A stretch of 64,000 bases of DNA from Lunularia cruciata (GCA_948567375.1 OX419762.1:1369001-1433000); one strand, 5' to 3'. Shown: positions 10,951 to 21,167, counted from the stretch's first letter. The notes: generated by a model not told the origin, from the letters alone. Program-made: numbers and translations.

Positions 10951-12008
10951 TCAATTTCATCTTTTACTAGGAGGGAGTACTTTGGGTTCAGGCGGTATTG
11001 TCTCTGCCAAACCGGAACTGCACCTTTGACCAGATCAATCCGGTGCTTGCCAAATTCTCGTGGAATTCCCGGCATTTGGTCAATAGACCAGGCAAATACA
11101 TCTTGGAATTCTATAAAAAGGGCAGTGTATCCTGCCAACTCCTCTGCGGTGACTGTCTTTGAAATTTTTAAAATCTTTTCTTCCATCAAGACCACATCTT
11201 GACAGTCATCGGGATTAATGACACCTTCTACGTGACTTACTCGGCTCAACCCAAGTTGTACTGCCGTCAAACCCCCTTCCTCCAAGTCTTGTTTACCCGA
11301 GGTGATGTCGTATGGGTCTTCATCGTCAACTTCTACCTCGTAACATTCCAAATAATTTACTTGGACATCGGCTTTGGAGTCCTCAGAAGACGAAGATAAT
11401 GAATCTTTGGATTCATCCTCGTCTTCTGACAAAGTAGTTTCCCCAAGATGAGGAACCTTCGTCCAACTTACCGTCACCAGCTTTTGTTCTTTAGACAAAA
11501 TGTCTTTAAATCATAATTTTTGCTGGTGCCAATCCACCATAACCTGGGTACTATACAACCAGGGTCTCCCGATCAAGAGAGGGTAGCCTGTTTTGGTTAC
11601 CGGTCTTAACACAATGTAATTTAATTTAAAAGGCACCCTTCCGATAATTGTGGTAATATTTGACAACATGCCCAAGGGCCATCTCTTGGTTTGATCCACA
11701 AACTTAAGAATCCGGGGTGTTGGTTCAAATGATGTGTACCCCAGTCGATGTGCAGTGTCTTTGGTCATGACATTTACACCCGACCCCAAATCAATGGGTA
11801 TGGATGTAATCATGCAGCCTGCTATCTCCGCATCCACCTCGGGAGATCCTAAATCTTCCTGTTCAATACGATAAATTGTGGGCAAGTCCTTCTTTGTCAT
11901 CACCCTTACTTTCTTGAGAGCTGAGCTTAGCTGCTTTTTATAGAGCTTATTGTCCTCCCATAATTGCTTAAATGTGACATTCGCGCTTGTAGACACCATA
12001 TCTGCCAC
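10929..12008 (-). pseudogene. C element protease and RT N-terminal linker
   Basis: The protease frame (12008-11511) contains SIPIDLGSGVNVMTK, a D-x-G-S active site, and YPLLIGRPWLYS, the second conserved block of retropepsins. After one stop (about 11511) the same frame runs from 11498 to 10929. That piece is an acidic Ser/Glu-rich linker (DEDESKDSLSSSSED), then VFAWSIDQMPGIP and KYSLLVKDEIDKYL, the standard lead-in to Gypsy RT. The frame is lost after LGPE. Confidence 0.9.
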
Positions 12009-12017
12009 GATATTGTA

Positions 12018-12540
12018 CTATGGGACTCCTCCCAATTTCACCTGCTTTGTCCTTGGCTTTGGTTCTGAGTTGTGTGCCTGTTCAAAACAAACTTCGGGAT
12101 GCTTGAGGATGGTAACCGGTGTGCGTAAGTGGTTGATCCAATGATCATCGGGTTGACCTACTTTGGCTTGGATCAGGTCTTTGACTTTAGACCTGATATC
12201 TGCCGGAAATACGGGGGTTTGCGTCTTCACATTTGCCTCCACACTCATCTCCCGCGTGCGTAGTACTGCTTCCTTAATTTCTTTCTGCAAAGCTTTTGCT
12301 TTAGCTTTTTCTAGGACCTTTTCCTCCTTTGCAAAGAGAATAGATTTTGGTCGCAGTCTCTTCATTTTCCGGGAGGAAGACGCCAACATACTTGTTTCTT
12401 TGGAAACTTGATTCTTTTGCTCCGCGTGAGTTTCTACCTTCAAAATTTTGAGGTCCGGCCAATCTTCTTTTGAAGCCGGACTTCCTTCTTGAGGCCTCTC
12501 TTCCTCAAGTGTAATACAATTGACGTTAGTGTCCCCCTTT
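12018..12540 (-). pseudogene. C element region between gag knuckles and protease
   Basis: A 141-codon frame (12443-12018) is rich in Lys, Glu and Ala (KEEKVLEKAKAKALQKEIKE) and then has VKDLIQAKVGQPDDHWINHL. It is in frame with the third gag knuckle upstream and with the protease downstream, apart from stops near 12540 and 12015. It is probably part of the Gag-Pol polyprotein. I do not recognise a known domain in it. Element D lost the equivalent region. Confidence 0.7.
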
Positions 12541-12542
12541 GC

Positions 12543-14445
12543 TTAGAGCGCAGCATGCTTAGCAAGAGTCTCTACATAGTTGACAGGGGTCTTCGGATTG
12601 GGTGGTTGCGGGCACTGGTTTCCTGTGTGCCCCAATCCTTTACAATTCCCACAAAGGGGTACGTACCCAATTTGTTGTCTTTGCTCTGGACAATTTGGAG
12701 ACCAATGTCCCATTGAGCCACAATTGTAACAAGCACCCGGTGCCACATTTTGAGGTCTATTCTGACCACCCATTGGGGGTCTTTGTGGAGCACTAGTAGG
12801 ATTGTACTCTCATGGTCCAAACCTGGGACCTTGATATGATGGGCTTGATGGAGGTTGTGTATCTTGGGTTTGATATACCGTATCTTCTTCTTCGCCTTGA
12901 TCCCATCCAGGAACCCAATCTATTTGTTGCATTGGAAATGCCGTGCGACTTAAACACTCCGTATTAGCATGGCCGGATTTACCACACGCAGGTGCACCAT
13001 ACATTTGGTCGTCCAAATGATGGGGGTTTTCTTCGGTCCTTCACCCCAATCATCTGAATTTTAAAATCCGCAAACTCTTTAATCAAAGTTTCCAACTTTT
13101 GATCTGCCTTGGATGTATTCTTTACTGGCGGTGTTACAAGCTTCTTTCCCCCACGTCTTTGTATTTTTCTCGGCTTGGGTTCTTTGTCAGATTCCAAAGA
13201 AGAACTAGAAGAAGTGGAGGATTCTTCCAAAGAAGGAGAAGTACTACGTGAAGCTCTTTGTCTTAGCTTTTTGCCTTTCTTCTCACGATTTCTTTGATTA
13301 CTGGACAAGTTCAAATGAGCCGCCTCATATTGGGCAACATGTTTGAGGACTTTGTCCAGGGAGGTTACATTTCTCTCCCTGGCCAAGATTCGAATCTCTG
13401 GTGAAAGTCTGCCGAGAAACCAAGTAATGGCTTGGGCATCGGAATACCCCACCACCCCGGATTGCTTCAGAACTCGGTTCAATAAGGCCATGAACCGCTC
13501 AGAGTAATCTCTCAATTTTTCCTTCTTTCCTTGATCCAAATCATTGAGTGCCGCGAAGACACTCGTATCATAATCCACTTCTTGAAATCGTTCCAAGAAG
13601 CCATTCCGTAAGTCTGCCCAGTCCGCTGGGGTAAATCCCTTCTGCGTTACATGAGTATACCAGCTCCGAGCCTTCTTTCGGAGCAGACTTGGAAAAATCC
13701 ACAGTCGATCCGCAGAGTCATATTCCTTGTTGGCAAAGGAAATGACTTTGAATTCCTCAATGAATTTGTTAGGATCTTCGTCTTGCTCTATACCTTTGTA
13801 CTTTTGATAAGCATGTCGGGTCACAGGTAACAAAGACATTGTTTGGTGCGGCAGGTTTGAGTGTGGTAAGTTTGAACTTACGGAAACCGCAGAGCTACTT
13901 GGTATGGACGCCGTGTTGTCTGCCCACAGGTTCCAATTTGTCGAGTTCAAATTGGGGTTGTCTTTGACAATTTCTTCTTCTCTGGTGGTGTCGACTTCAA
14001 CCTGATCAGAAGTAAGAGGGTCCACAGCTTCCGTCTGATCTTCGAATCTTGTTCGGGATAACCGAGGAATTTTTTGTGCCAGATGTTGACACTCTTGCTC
14101 CGTAAGTGTGCATGCTATCTTTTTGTGAACAAACTTCTTAATGAAATCAACTTCCTTTACAGCTTTAGGGGAAGTCGGTGTACTGGGTCGTAGTGCGTAT
14201 GTCTGCCCACTTGAGTCTTTCTTGGTCTTGGAAGACGGGGATGAAAAGTAGCCTTGCCAACCTCCTTCATGTCTCTTTTGATCAAGTTCGCACAGGGCCG
14301 CTTGTACTTCGTGGAGAAGTTGAAAGTCCAATTCTTCTCGTTCGATTTAGTCTGAAGTGTATGGGGCTTTCAAACGTTCATCTTCTTCACGCTGCACCGC
14401 TCGTCTTTGAGCCCTCTCGTCTTGTTGTTCTCTCGATGCAGACAT
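12543..14445 (-). pseudogene. C element gag with three zinc knuckles
   Basis: The ATG at 14445-14443 (MSASREQQDERAQRR) is the likely start; one TAA follows about 32 codons later. The main open part (14331-12979) includes the capsid-like Retrotrans_gag region: RHAYQKYKGIEQDEDPNKF, KKARSWYTHV, LRNGFLERFQEVDYDT and ITWFLGRLSPEI. It then has a Ser-rich basic stretch. A frameshift near 12990 falls in the first knuckle (CGKSGHANTEC), followed by two more: CYNCGSMGHWSPNC and CGNCKGLGHTGNQC. Three CCHC knuckles is more than the one or two usual for plant Gypsy Gag. The frame ends at a stop near 12540. Confidence 0.9.
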
Positions 14446-14502
14446 TCATATTGCGTGAACACCCAATGGCTTCGTATTTGGCTTCTACTTCCAAGATTTG
14501 TA

Positions 14503-14520
14503 TCCCCGTGGGCGGCGCCA
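14503..14520 (-). promoter_or_regulatory. Primer binding site, tRNA-Asp-like
   Basis: The minus strand reads TGGCGCCGCCCACGGGGA, seven bases inside the 5' LTR. It matches the complement of the plant tRNA-Asp 3' end (known sequence ends GGCGCCA) at about 14 of 18 positions. The central four bases differ. Confidence 0.8.
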
Positions 14521-14527
14521 AAAATCA

Positions 14528-16436
14528 TGTGACAACCCAGCAAATATCACTTTTGAGGTAATCGGGTAAGTAAAGTTTGTTCCCGTAGAGATACTATCAA
14601 GAATTGGTCAAATACAAAGTCAAAAGTCACAATTGCAGTTCTTCTTGATTGCTTCTTTAATCTCTCAGGTAGAAACTACACCCAGAAGAGAGTAATAAGC
14701 TCACAATCTTGAACTTGTCATGAATACACACATATAATCACATCATAGTAAATTTTGTCCAAACAACTCTTGATTGTGATGATTCAGATTCTCCCGAAGA
14801 CGGCACTTCATTGCAAAGACCGATTTCGCCTCAAAATTGTGTTCCACCCCTCCATTGAACGCACAACTTCCTCAATCAAAATTGCTTCACATCAACTTCG
14901 TACTGCACTCACCAATGCAAAATACTAACAACACTACAATTCCTCTCAGATCCGTCAAGGCATTGCTTTGATGCACTTCACTCAGGATCAAACACACAGA
15001 ATGAAGATCAAGGCTGTAGATTCCAACATCCACAGACACACTGACTTGCTCTTTGGAATTCTCCACACACTCACAAATACAAACACAAAATTGACAATCG
15101 GAATTAAGCTTAAGCGACGAGTACTGAGAACAGCACTTCGCTTTATCTATCTTCAGAAAGTTGAATACAGAATAACATAAGACTGCGAATGCTCCCCTTA
15201 AATACTGAAGCAAACGGCAGATTTGCTGACCTAAGCACCGCTTCCTAACATCTCTTCCTATCTACAAATCCTAAGTGATAATCTATCTCTTCACATCTGC
15301 CTCTTCCTATCTCAAAATCAACATTTATTCTGATCCAATGACTACCTCATCATCGGCTTCCAAACCCGATGATCTTCCTATTACTTCACCTTCTTTGGGT
15401 ATGGCTACATCTACCAAATCCTTCACTAATTCTACAACTTCTTCACTACAATCTACAATTCAAATCCGGGTTACTCCATCTACACTCTTATTTCCCGACC
15501 CACTCTTCTCTAAAGTGTCAATTATCAAGTTTGATGACACCTGTACTCCTACTTCTACAACATCGGGTCTAATTACAATCAATTCCTTTGCTAATTCTAC
15601 TATATCCTCATCACAAATTGTAATTGAAAGCATGGGTACACTATCTACGCATTCAATTTGTAACACACTTTCCCCTAATCACTCATGTTATTGACCCGAA
15701 GACACTTACAATCTGATCTTGCACTTTGGGTTTATTCAGTACTGCTACTTCTCCTTCAATTCTTGTTCCATCTTCAATTGGAACTGAAATTGATGTCATG
15801 GGTATCCTAGCTATCTATTCTTTCTCTATCCTAAATCTCTCTAATGTCTCTGGCAAGATTCCCTAATTCATCTTCATTGCACTCCGAGGTCCAACTATCT
15901 CAGATACAGTCGTCTTCATCTTGAGTCAAAGAAGCTTCTAACTCAAAGTTGTGTAAATCCGAAGTCCAACATCTGAAGACCAAAGTCTGAAGTCAGAAGT
16001 CCAAAGATCAAAGTCTGAAGTCTGAAGTCTGAAGTCCGAAGATCCAACCCGAAGACACTAAACTACTTTGTACAATTACTCCCAAAACTTTAAATACTTG
16101 TAACTTCTTTTAGAGATCTCCAAACTTTGCGATTTTGGTATCAACAGAAAGCCCTAAACGAGATGCTTCCAACGAGATATAGCATGTTTGATTTGGACTT
16201 CTGATCATTGAGATATAGCCCCCGCAAGAATCTTGACCTATAACTTCCATTCCTCCTTTGGGTCTGCCCTCTTTCAATCTTGGCTGAGTACGTCTTCATT
16301 TGACACAAAGTAGACTTCTTCGGGCTTGATCAAAATACAAATTTCCTCTCATTTCTTCTCCATTTGGTTTCAATTTGGTTTTAGCAATGCACTTCTTCTT
16401 CAAAACTTGTCCAAAATGAAAAATGTGGGTACCACA
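14528..16436 (-). repeat. 5' LTR of the complete C element
   Basis: This LTR is 1909 bp, nearly collinear with 6577-8363 apart from the 122-bp block missing there. The two share the AAGTCTGAAGTC-type simple repeat near 15985-16035. The antisense frame 15666-15460 is a further remnant of the acidic tail of the long-LTR protein. Confidence 0.95.
15195..15208 (-). promoter_or_regulatory. Probable core promoter (TATA) of C-S LTR
   Basis: The minus strand reads CAGTATTTAAGGGG. A TATTTAAG-type box at the same relative place is found in the solo LTR at 4004-5928 and in the C-L LTRs (60491-60502). This supports a conserved promoter that marks the U3/R boundary. Confidence 0.6.
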
Positions 16437-16441
16437 TAGAG

Positions 16442-18015
16442 ACATATTGCTTGCCGCTGCTTGGGATGGTTGCCAATTGTGATACTCCAGATATTGCAAT
16501 GTTGCATTGGATTGCATTCATTTGGATCTTGAAATCCAAAGCTAAGATCCAAAGCTGGGAAGGACAATCAAATGGCTGATATGATGTCTAGAGCATGCTA
16601 TGATGGAACTGAAAATGACTGTAAGGTAGATGTGCATGAGCTGGATCTGAATCTACCCTTTAGAGAAGAACTATACTCCGATGATTTTCTTGTCCTTGGG
16701 AAGTATCTCAGCTCTTTAGAGAAAAGTTAAGAATGGACCAAAAAGGAGTTTGAGAAAGTTAGGAGAAAGTCCGGCAAGTTCCTATTGAAGGACGGGTATC
16801 TTTGGCAAAGGTCCAAGGACCATGCTGGAGTTCCGTTGAGAGTGTTGGGAGATGAAGAGATGAAGCAAAAGGTACTACATGAATCACATGATGCAAAGGC
16901 TGCAGGTAATTGTGGAGCTCAGGGTATGTAGGAGAGCATTTGGAGGTTGTATTGGTAGCCTAGGATTTACACAAATGTACAACATCACGTGGAGACATGT
17001 GAAACTTGTCAGATCTACTCCAAGGTACGGCACAAAGATGAGTTGAATTCTACTTACCTGCTGAACCTTCATTTTCAGTGGGCTCTGGACATAGTGCATA
17101 TGCCTTCAAGAGTTTGGGGAGCAAAGTATCTAGTACTTGCCAGGGAGGACCTATTGAACTTTGTGGAAGGCAAGGCTTTGACATCTACACATACCCAACA
17201 AGTATGTCGGTTCGTTTTAGAAAATATCATTGCCAGGCATGGATGTTTCTACCGGATGAGGGCAAATTAAGGAGAGTTGGATGCAAGAGAAGCAACTGAT
17301 TTTTTTGCTAAGTTCAACATCAAACTGAATCAGACAACTACCTACTATCCGGAATCCAACGGTAAGAGTGAACAAGGTCATCCACCGATAGTAAATGCTT
17401 TGGTGAAGGCTTGCCAAGGTGAGGCATACAAATGCCCTGATTTGCTGCCCTTAGCGCTTATGGCAGATACGTTGACATGCAGCTTGTTGATTGGAATGCC
17501 ACCTGCTGAGTTGGTGTCAGGGCATTTTCCAATTATGTCCATAGAAGAGGACATTGCAAGCTGGAGGACTATTCAATGGGAGGATAACATGTAGATAGAA
17601 GAATTGATTTTGCACAAGATTGAGCATTTTGATCTTACACTGCAGAAAATTCAGGTGGCAAGAGATAAGGTGAAGGAAGCACGGTTGAAGAGCAAAGCAT
17701 ATTTTGATAAGATACACTGGCTTCAACCAGTGCCTATTTAGGAAGGAGATTGGGTGCTAATTTCAGATAACAGTCTAGGCGTGCAACACTCAACACTCAA
17801 GAAGTTTGCCTGTCGCTAGCATGGATCCTTTGTCATCACCAAGGTGCATGAAAATGCAACCTATAGCGTGCAGGAGCTAGATGGTACAAGGCACCAACTG
17901 CCATATGCGGGAAAGAGAGTTAAGCTCTTCAAACAGCGAGTAGGAACTAGAGAAGGAGATGACCACAATAGCAACTTGGAGGATGAACCAAAAGAGGCTA
18001 ATGGAGAAGGTTGAA
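16442..18015 (+). pseudogene. Element A RNase H C-terminus and integrase
   Basis: After the TAGAG duplication RNase H resumes with YCLPLLGMVANCDTPDIAM and MLHWIAF, then a broken ADMxSRA region. The integrase zinc domain reads HESHDAKAAGN ... HHVETCETCQIY. The core has WALDIVHMP (first Asp), a degraded second Asp region near 17250 and PESNGKSEQGH (Glu). The C-terminal part has EGDWVLISDNS and DGTRHQLPYAGKRVKLF. The frame has at least seven stops. The LPLLGMVANCDTPDIAML block is typical of a Gypsy group known to me from fungi and early-diverging plants. That placement is from memory and untested. Confidence 0.85.
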
Positions 18016-18257
18016 ATTGAACACCTTGAGCATGATGGTGCAGACCGAAGGCTGCACAGCATTAGTGGGAGTGGATGTCGTTGGGGAATATGATTCATGG
18101 TTATCCTTGGTGCCATTTGGTGAGCTCAAGAGTTTCCTTTTATGTTACATAAGATTGAGAGTCTCTTTTAATTTTTTTTCATGAGCTGAGTTAAATTTAT
18201 GTTACGCCAACTCATGACTTTAGTTATGTTCTTGGTGTCCCAAAGGTATTTTTTTAA
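18016..18257. other. 3' untranslated region of element A
   Basis: A 240-bp stretch follows the integrase frame. It holds no coding signal that I can support. It leads into the 39-bp repeats and purine tract that end element A. Confidence 0.5.
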
Positions 18258-18390
18258 GTGCATTTGAGCAAAAGAGTCGGGAGTATTTGATTGATGCATC
18301 TGAACAAAAGAGTCTCCAGAGTATTTTATTTGGTGCATTTGATCAAAAGAGTCCCAAGGGTATTTTAGTTGGGGCACTTTGAGCAAAAAA
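18258..18390 (+). repeat. About 36-39-bp tandem repeat, four units
   Basis: The core TGCATTTGAGCAAAAGAGTC recurs at about 18259, 18295, 18334 and 18373 (spacings 36, 39, 39), each followed by a GTATTT run. The last unit has decayed to GGCACTTTGAGCAAAAAAA. The array lies directly upstream of the purine tract. Confidence 0.75.
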
Positions 18391-18402
18391 ATTAGGGGGG
18401 CG
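18384..18402 (+). promoter_or_regulatory. Probable polypurine tract of element A
   Basis: CAAAAAAATTAGGGGGGCG lies downstream of the integrase, in the position expected for a plus-strand primer. A similar run ends the left flank at 161-169. An LTR should begin just after it, but the following sequence does not match anything at the left end of element A. Confidence 0.55.
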
Positions 18403-18531
18403 TATTTCATGTTTGGAGTGACAAAGTGAAAAGAGGAGAGATATTTGGGGGGATTTTGGCTTGGGCCTAGGGCTATGACAGAACTTCAAGAGAAAGGACG
18501 GCAAGAAGGGCAGAGTGAGAAAGTGGGACAA

Positions 18532-19090
18532 AAGTGAATTTTTGAAAGTATGAGGTTTTTTTCTTGGAGAGAGCTGGACAGAAGTGAATTTTGGAAGCAT
18601 CAGGTTTGTTGCCAAGAGAGAGCTAGATAGAAGTGAATTTTCAAAAGTATGAAGTTTGTTGTTGGGAGAGAGCTGGACAGAGGTGAATTTTTGAAAGTAT
18701 GAGGTTTGTTGTTGGGAGAGAGCTGGACAGAAGTGAGTTTTCAAAAGCATGAGGTTTGTTGTTGGGAGAGAGCTAGACAGAAGTGAATTTTTTAAATTAC
18801 AAGGTTTATTGTTGGGAGAGAGCTAGACAGAAGTGAATTTTGAAACCATGAGGTTTGTTGCTGGGAGAGAGCTGGACATAAGTGAATTTTTGAAAGCATG
18901 AGGTTTTTTGCTAGGAGAGAGCTGGACAAAAGTGAATTTTTGAAAGTATGAGGTTTATTGCTGGGAGAGAGCTGGACAGAAGTGAATTTTTGAAAGTATG
19001 AGGTTTGTTGCTAGGAGAGAGCTGGACAGAAGTGAATTTTTGAAAGTATGAGGTTTCTTGTTTGGAGAGAGCTGGACAAAAGTGAACTTT
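18532..19090 (+). repeat. 50-bp minisatellite, eleven units
   Basis: The core GAGAGAGCTGGACAGAAGTG recurs with GCTGGACA at 18573, 18622, 18672, 18722, 18772, 18822, 18871, 18921, 18971, 19021 and 19071. The period is a steady 49-50 bp. Units differ at a few positions. Antisense reading frames through it are repeated peptides and are not genes. Confidence 0.95.
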
Positions 19091-19149
19091 CGAATGAGGG
19101 TTTGCTGCTGTGAGAAGGTTTGCAAAGGAGAACTCACAAAAGGAGAGAT

Positions 19150-19530
19150 TGGAGAGGAAGGAGCAAGCTTGGACAGGAGATAAATTTTTGAGTGTAAAAG
19201 AGGACTGTGCAGGAGCAGAAGGCAGTAGGGTTTTTCCCATAGGAAGAGCTGAGTGCAAGCTTAGACATGAGATGAGTTTTTGAGTATAAGAGGTGATTGT
19301 GCAAGAGCAAAGGGATTAGGGTTTTTCCTGCAAGACAGGCTGAGTGCAAGCTTGGAAGGGAGACAAATTTTTGAATATAAGAGGTGACTATGCAAGAGCA
19401 GAGGGAGTAGGGTCTTTCCCAAAGGAAGGGTTGAGTGCAAGCTTGGACAAGAGATGCATTTTTGCATTAAGAGGTGACTGTGCAAGAGTAGCGAGAGAAG
19501 GGTTTTTCCCGCAAGAAGGGCTGTTGTGAG
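19150..19530 (+). repeat. 91-bp tandem repeat, four units
   Basis: A second array abuts the 50-bp one. CAAGCTT (CAAGCTTAG in one unit) recurs at 19164, 19256, 19347 and 19438 (period 91-92). Each unit holds a TTTTTGAGTATAAGAGGTGA block and a GTAGGGTTTTTCCC block. Confidence 0.9.
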
Positions 19531-20480
19531 TGTGGACAGAAAGGGACATTTCCAATGAGGGTTTGCAAGAGACAAGACAGGCAAAGGAGAACTCACAAAG
19601 GAGAGGCTGGCAGAGAGAAATTTCAAATATAGAGAGGGCTGTTGTGAGTGTTGATAGAAGGGAAATTTCCAATGAGGATTTTGCAGAAGTACTGGTGGGG
19701 AGAGGAGAGGAATTTCAAATGAAGGTTGCAGGAGTGTGGATCTGCAGTGTAGAAACCTCATGAAGGAGAAGCTGGAAGAGAGGAGAGAATTTTTGAATGT
19801 ATGAGGGCTGTTGTGAGAGAGCTGGACAGATGAAAGAAATTTTGAATGTTTGAGGGCTGTTGTGAGAAAGCTGGACAAAGGAAAGAAATTTTGAATGTAT
19901 GAGGGCTGTTGTGAGAGAACTGGACAGAGGAAAGAAATTTTGAAAGTCTGAGAGTTGCTGTTGAAAGAGGAAAGACTTTTCAAAAGTAAAAAGGTTGTTG
20001 CTGTGAGGGTTGGCAATGGAGAAATCTCACAAAGGAGAGGCTGGGCAGAGAGGAAGTAATTTTTTGAATATAGAGTGTTGGCTGTTGTGAGTGTTGACAA
20101 GGAAGTGAACTTTTGAATGAGGATTTGCTGTTGTGAGGGTTGGTAGTGGAGAAAACTTCACAAAGGAAAGTGACAGTGTGGGAGTTTGACAGGACAATAA
20201 ACATCAAAGAAGGAGAGCTTTGAAAGAATGCTCTATTGGTAATGACAGACTAGTACGGGTTATGAGAATGCTTTGAGAGGAAGTTTTGACTGATGGAGAC
20301 ACACATGATATTTTGAGAGAATGATCTGCTGAGGTGAGACAAGGCAAAGAGGGTTTTGATATGAGAATATTTTGAGTTGATAGAGCTTGACTGAGTGACA
20401 CTAGTGAGGAGATCAGATGTTCAAGGAGTCCAGTGTGAATTGACAGCATAAATGGACGGAAAATTTTGGAAGAATGGCCT
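19531..20480 (+). repeat. Degenerate repeats, including a 49-50-bp array
   Basis: Units of the type GAGGGCTGTTGTGAGAGAGC recur near 19803, 19852 and 19902 (period about 50). Looser copies of GCTGTTGTGAGTGTTGACA and AAACCTCA/AACTTCACAAAGGA blocks extend to about 20160. 20200-20480 is non-coding; part of it (about 20365-20455) recurs at about 21205-21300, beyond the B LTR. I see no gene. Confidence 0.75.
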
Positions 20481-21167
20481 ATGAGCCGGCCTGTCTCTCA
20501 CTCAAGATGAACCTCTGATGGCTATTATGGTAGCACACCATGGACTAAGAAGGCAAGGAACCCGAACTCCATCATACTCCTCCAAGGCTAACACTCCAAG
20601 ACTCAAGACATCGCTCACTAGAGAACTCAATGAGACAAGGATAATTGCGAATGAAAGGATGATGAGTACCTCCTCACCCCTTGTTTATATACTTGTGAAA
20701 TAGTTACGTACCAAAGTTACTATTTACCGTAGTAACTCAAGTTACTAGACTAAAAGTCAAGTAAAGTCAAAAAGTAAAAAGAAATATCCATTCACATGGG
20801 CATATTCCCCTAAGCATGTGATCTTATCTTGACCCAACCACTAAGTCAAGGATTCCTTCACATGGGCTATCCTTGGACTAAAGGAGAATCCAAAACAAAA
20901 AGGCTTACGGGCCCAAGAGTTCTCAACTCTTTCCTCAAAGCCAAACACCTAGGAATAATACCAAGTCAACACACTAAAATCCAAAATAGTGGTGCTCATC
21001 TTTTCTACTTCCTCTAAAGGTCCCCTCTATCTTAGCTATGACTAACTTTAGCTAACCATGACTAATATAGAACCATCCTTTATCTCTATATAAATAATAT
21101 CTCTTAAGTACTTGTAATACCAAGCTAAATATCACAATACCACACACATGCACAAATGGGTGTTACA
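20481..21167 (-). mobile_element. Solo B-family LTR
   Basis: This B LTR of about 687 bp is in minus orientation. The terminal TGTGAG is TATGAG here, and it ends GGTGTTACA at 21167. Flanks (GGCC left, GGGC right) do not form a clean TSD. Sequence similar on both sides (about 20365-20455 and 21205-21300) shows that it interrupts the repeat-rich block. Multiple mutations make it older than the 42171 element. Confidence 0.9.

Larger units (their letters stand above)
6577..16436 (-). mobile_element. Complete C-S Gypsy element with perfect TSD (TAGAG)
   Basis: The element is 9860 bp in minus orientation. Its ends are TGTGGCAATCC (6577) and GGTACCACA (16436). TAGAG flanks both sides (6572-6576 and 16437-16441). 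It has a 5' LTR (14528-16436), a tRNA-Asp-like PBS (14503-14520), gag with three zinc knuckles, protease, RT, RNase H, integrase, a polypurine tract and a 3' LTR (6577-8363). The order PR-RT-RH-IN is diagnostic of Ty3/Gypsy. I see no chromodomain after integrase. Two frameshifts (about 12990 and 10925) and about ten stops inactivate it. It sits inside RNase H of element A. Confidence 0.97.
833..18402 (+). mobile_element. Element A: old Ty3/Gypsy element, interrupted three times
   Basis: The order of domains on the plus strand is gag zinc knuckle (about 1080), protease (2400), reverse transcriptase (3480-6040), RNase H (6373 and 16442), integrase (16800-17600), C-terminal domain, and a purine tract (18384-18402). 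Three foreign pieces split it: a B LTR fragment (1566-1972), a solo C LTR (4004-5928, TSD ACCTT) and a complete C element (6577-16436, TSD TAGAG). Removing the last two restores the reading frame across each junction, which proves the insertions. The RNase H and integrase motifs do not resemble the C, D and B families here, so A is a separate lineage. It has many stops and frameshifts and is dead. The start of gag and a matching 5' LTR are not recognisable. The 3' LTR, if present, would be the repeat-rich block after 18402. Confidence 0.85.

Noticed and set aside
13109..13297. Plus-strand frame opposite C gag
   Set aside because: Antisense of the Ser-rich gag linker; no supporting feature.
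16442..17990. Element A integrase considered as part of the C element
   Set aside because: It lies outside the TAGAG-bounded element, on the opposite strand, and continues the RNase H frame from 6576.
18532..19090. Regular 50-bp repeats considered as a CRISPR array
   Set aside because: Units are contiguous with no unique spacers, and the DNA is plant nuclear.
18343..19258. Minus-strand frames rich in Ser, Leu, Phe across the 50-bp array
   Set aside because: These are shadows of a 50-bp minisatellite lacking stops in some frames; not genes.
19261..20100. 279-codon minus-strand frame with repeated peptides
   Set aside because: It runs antisense through the tandem-repeat arrays. The peptide repeats simply mirror the DNA period, and there is no domain or start context.
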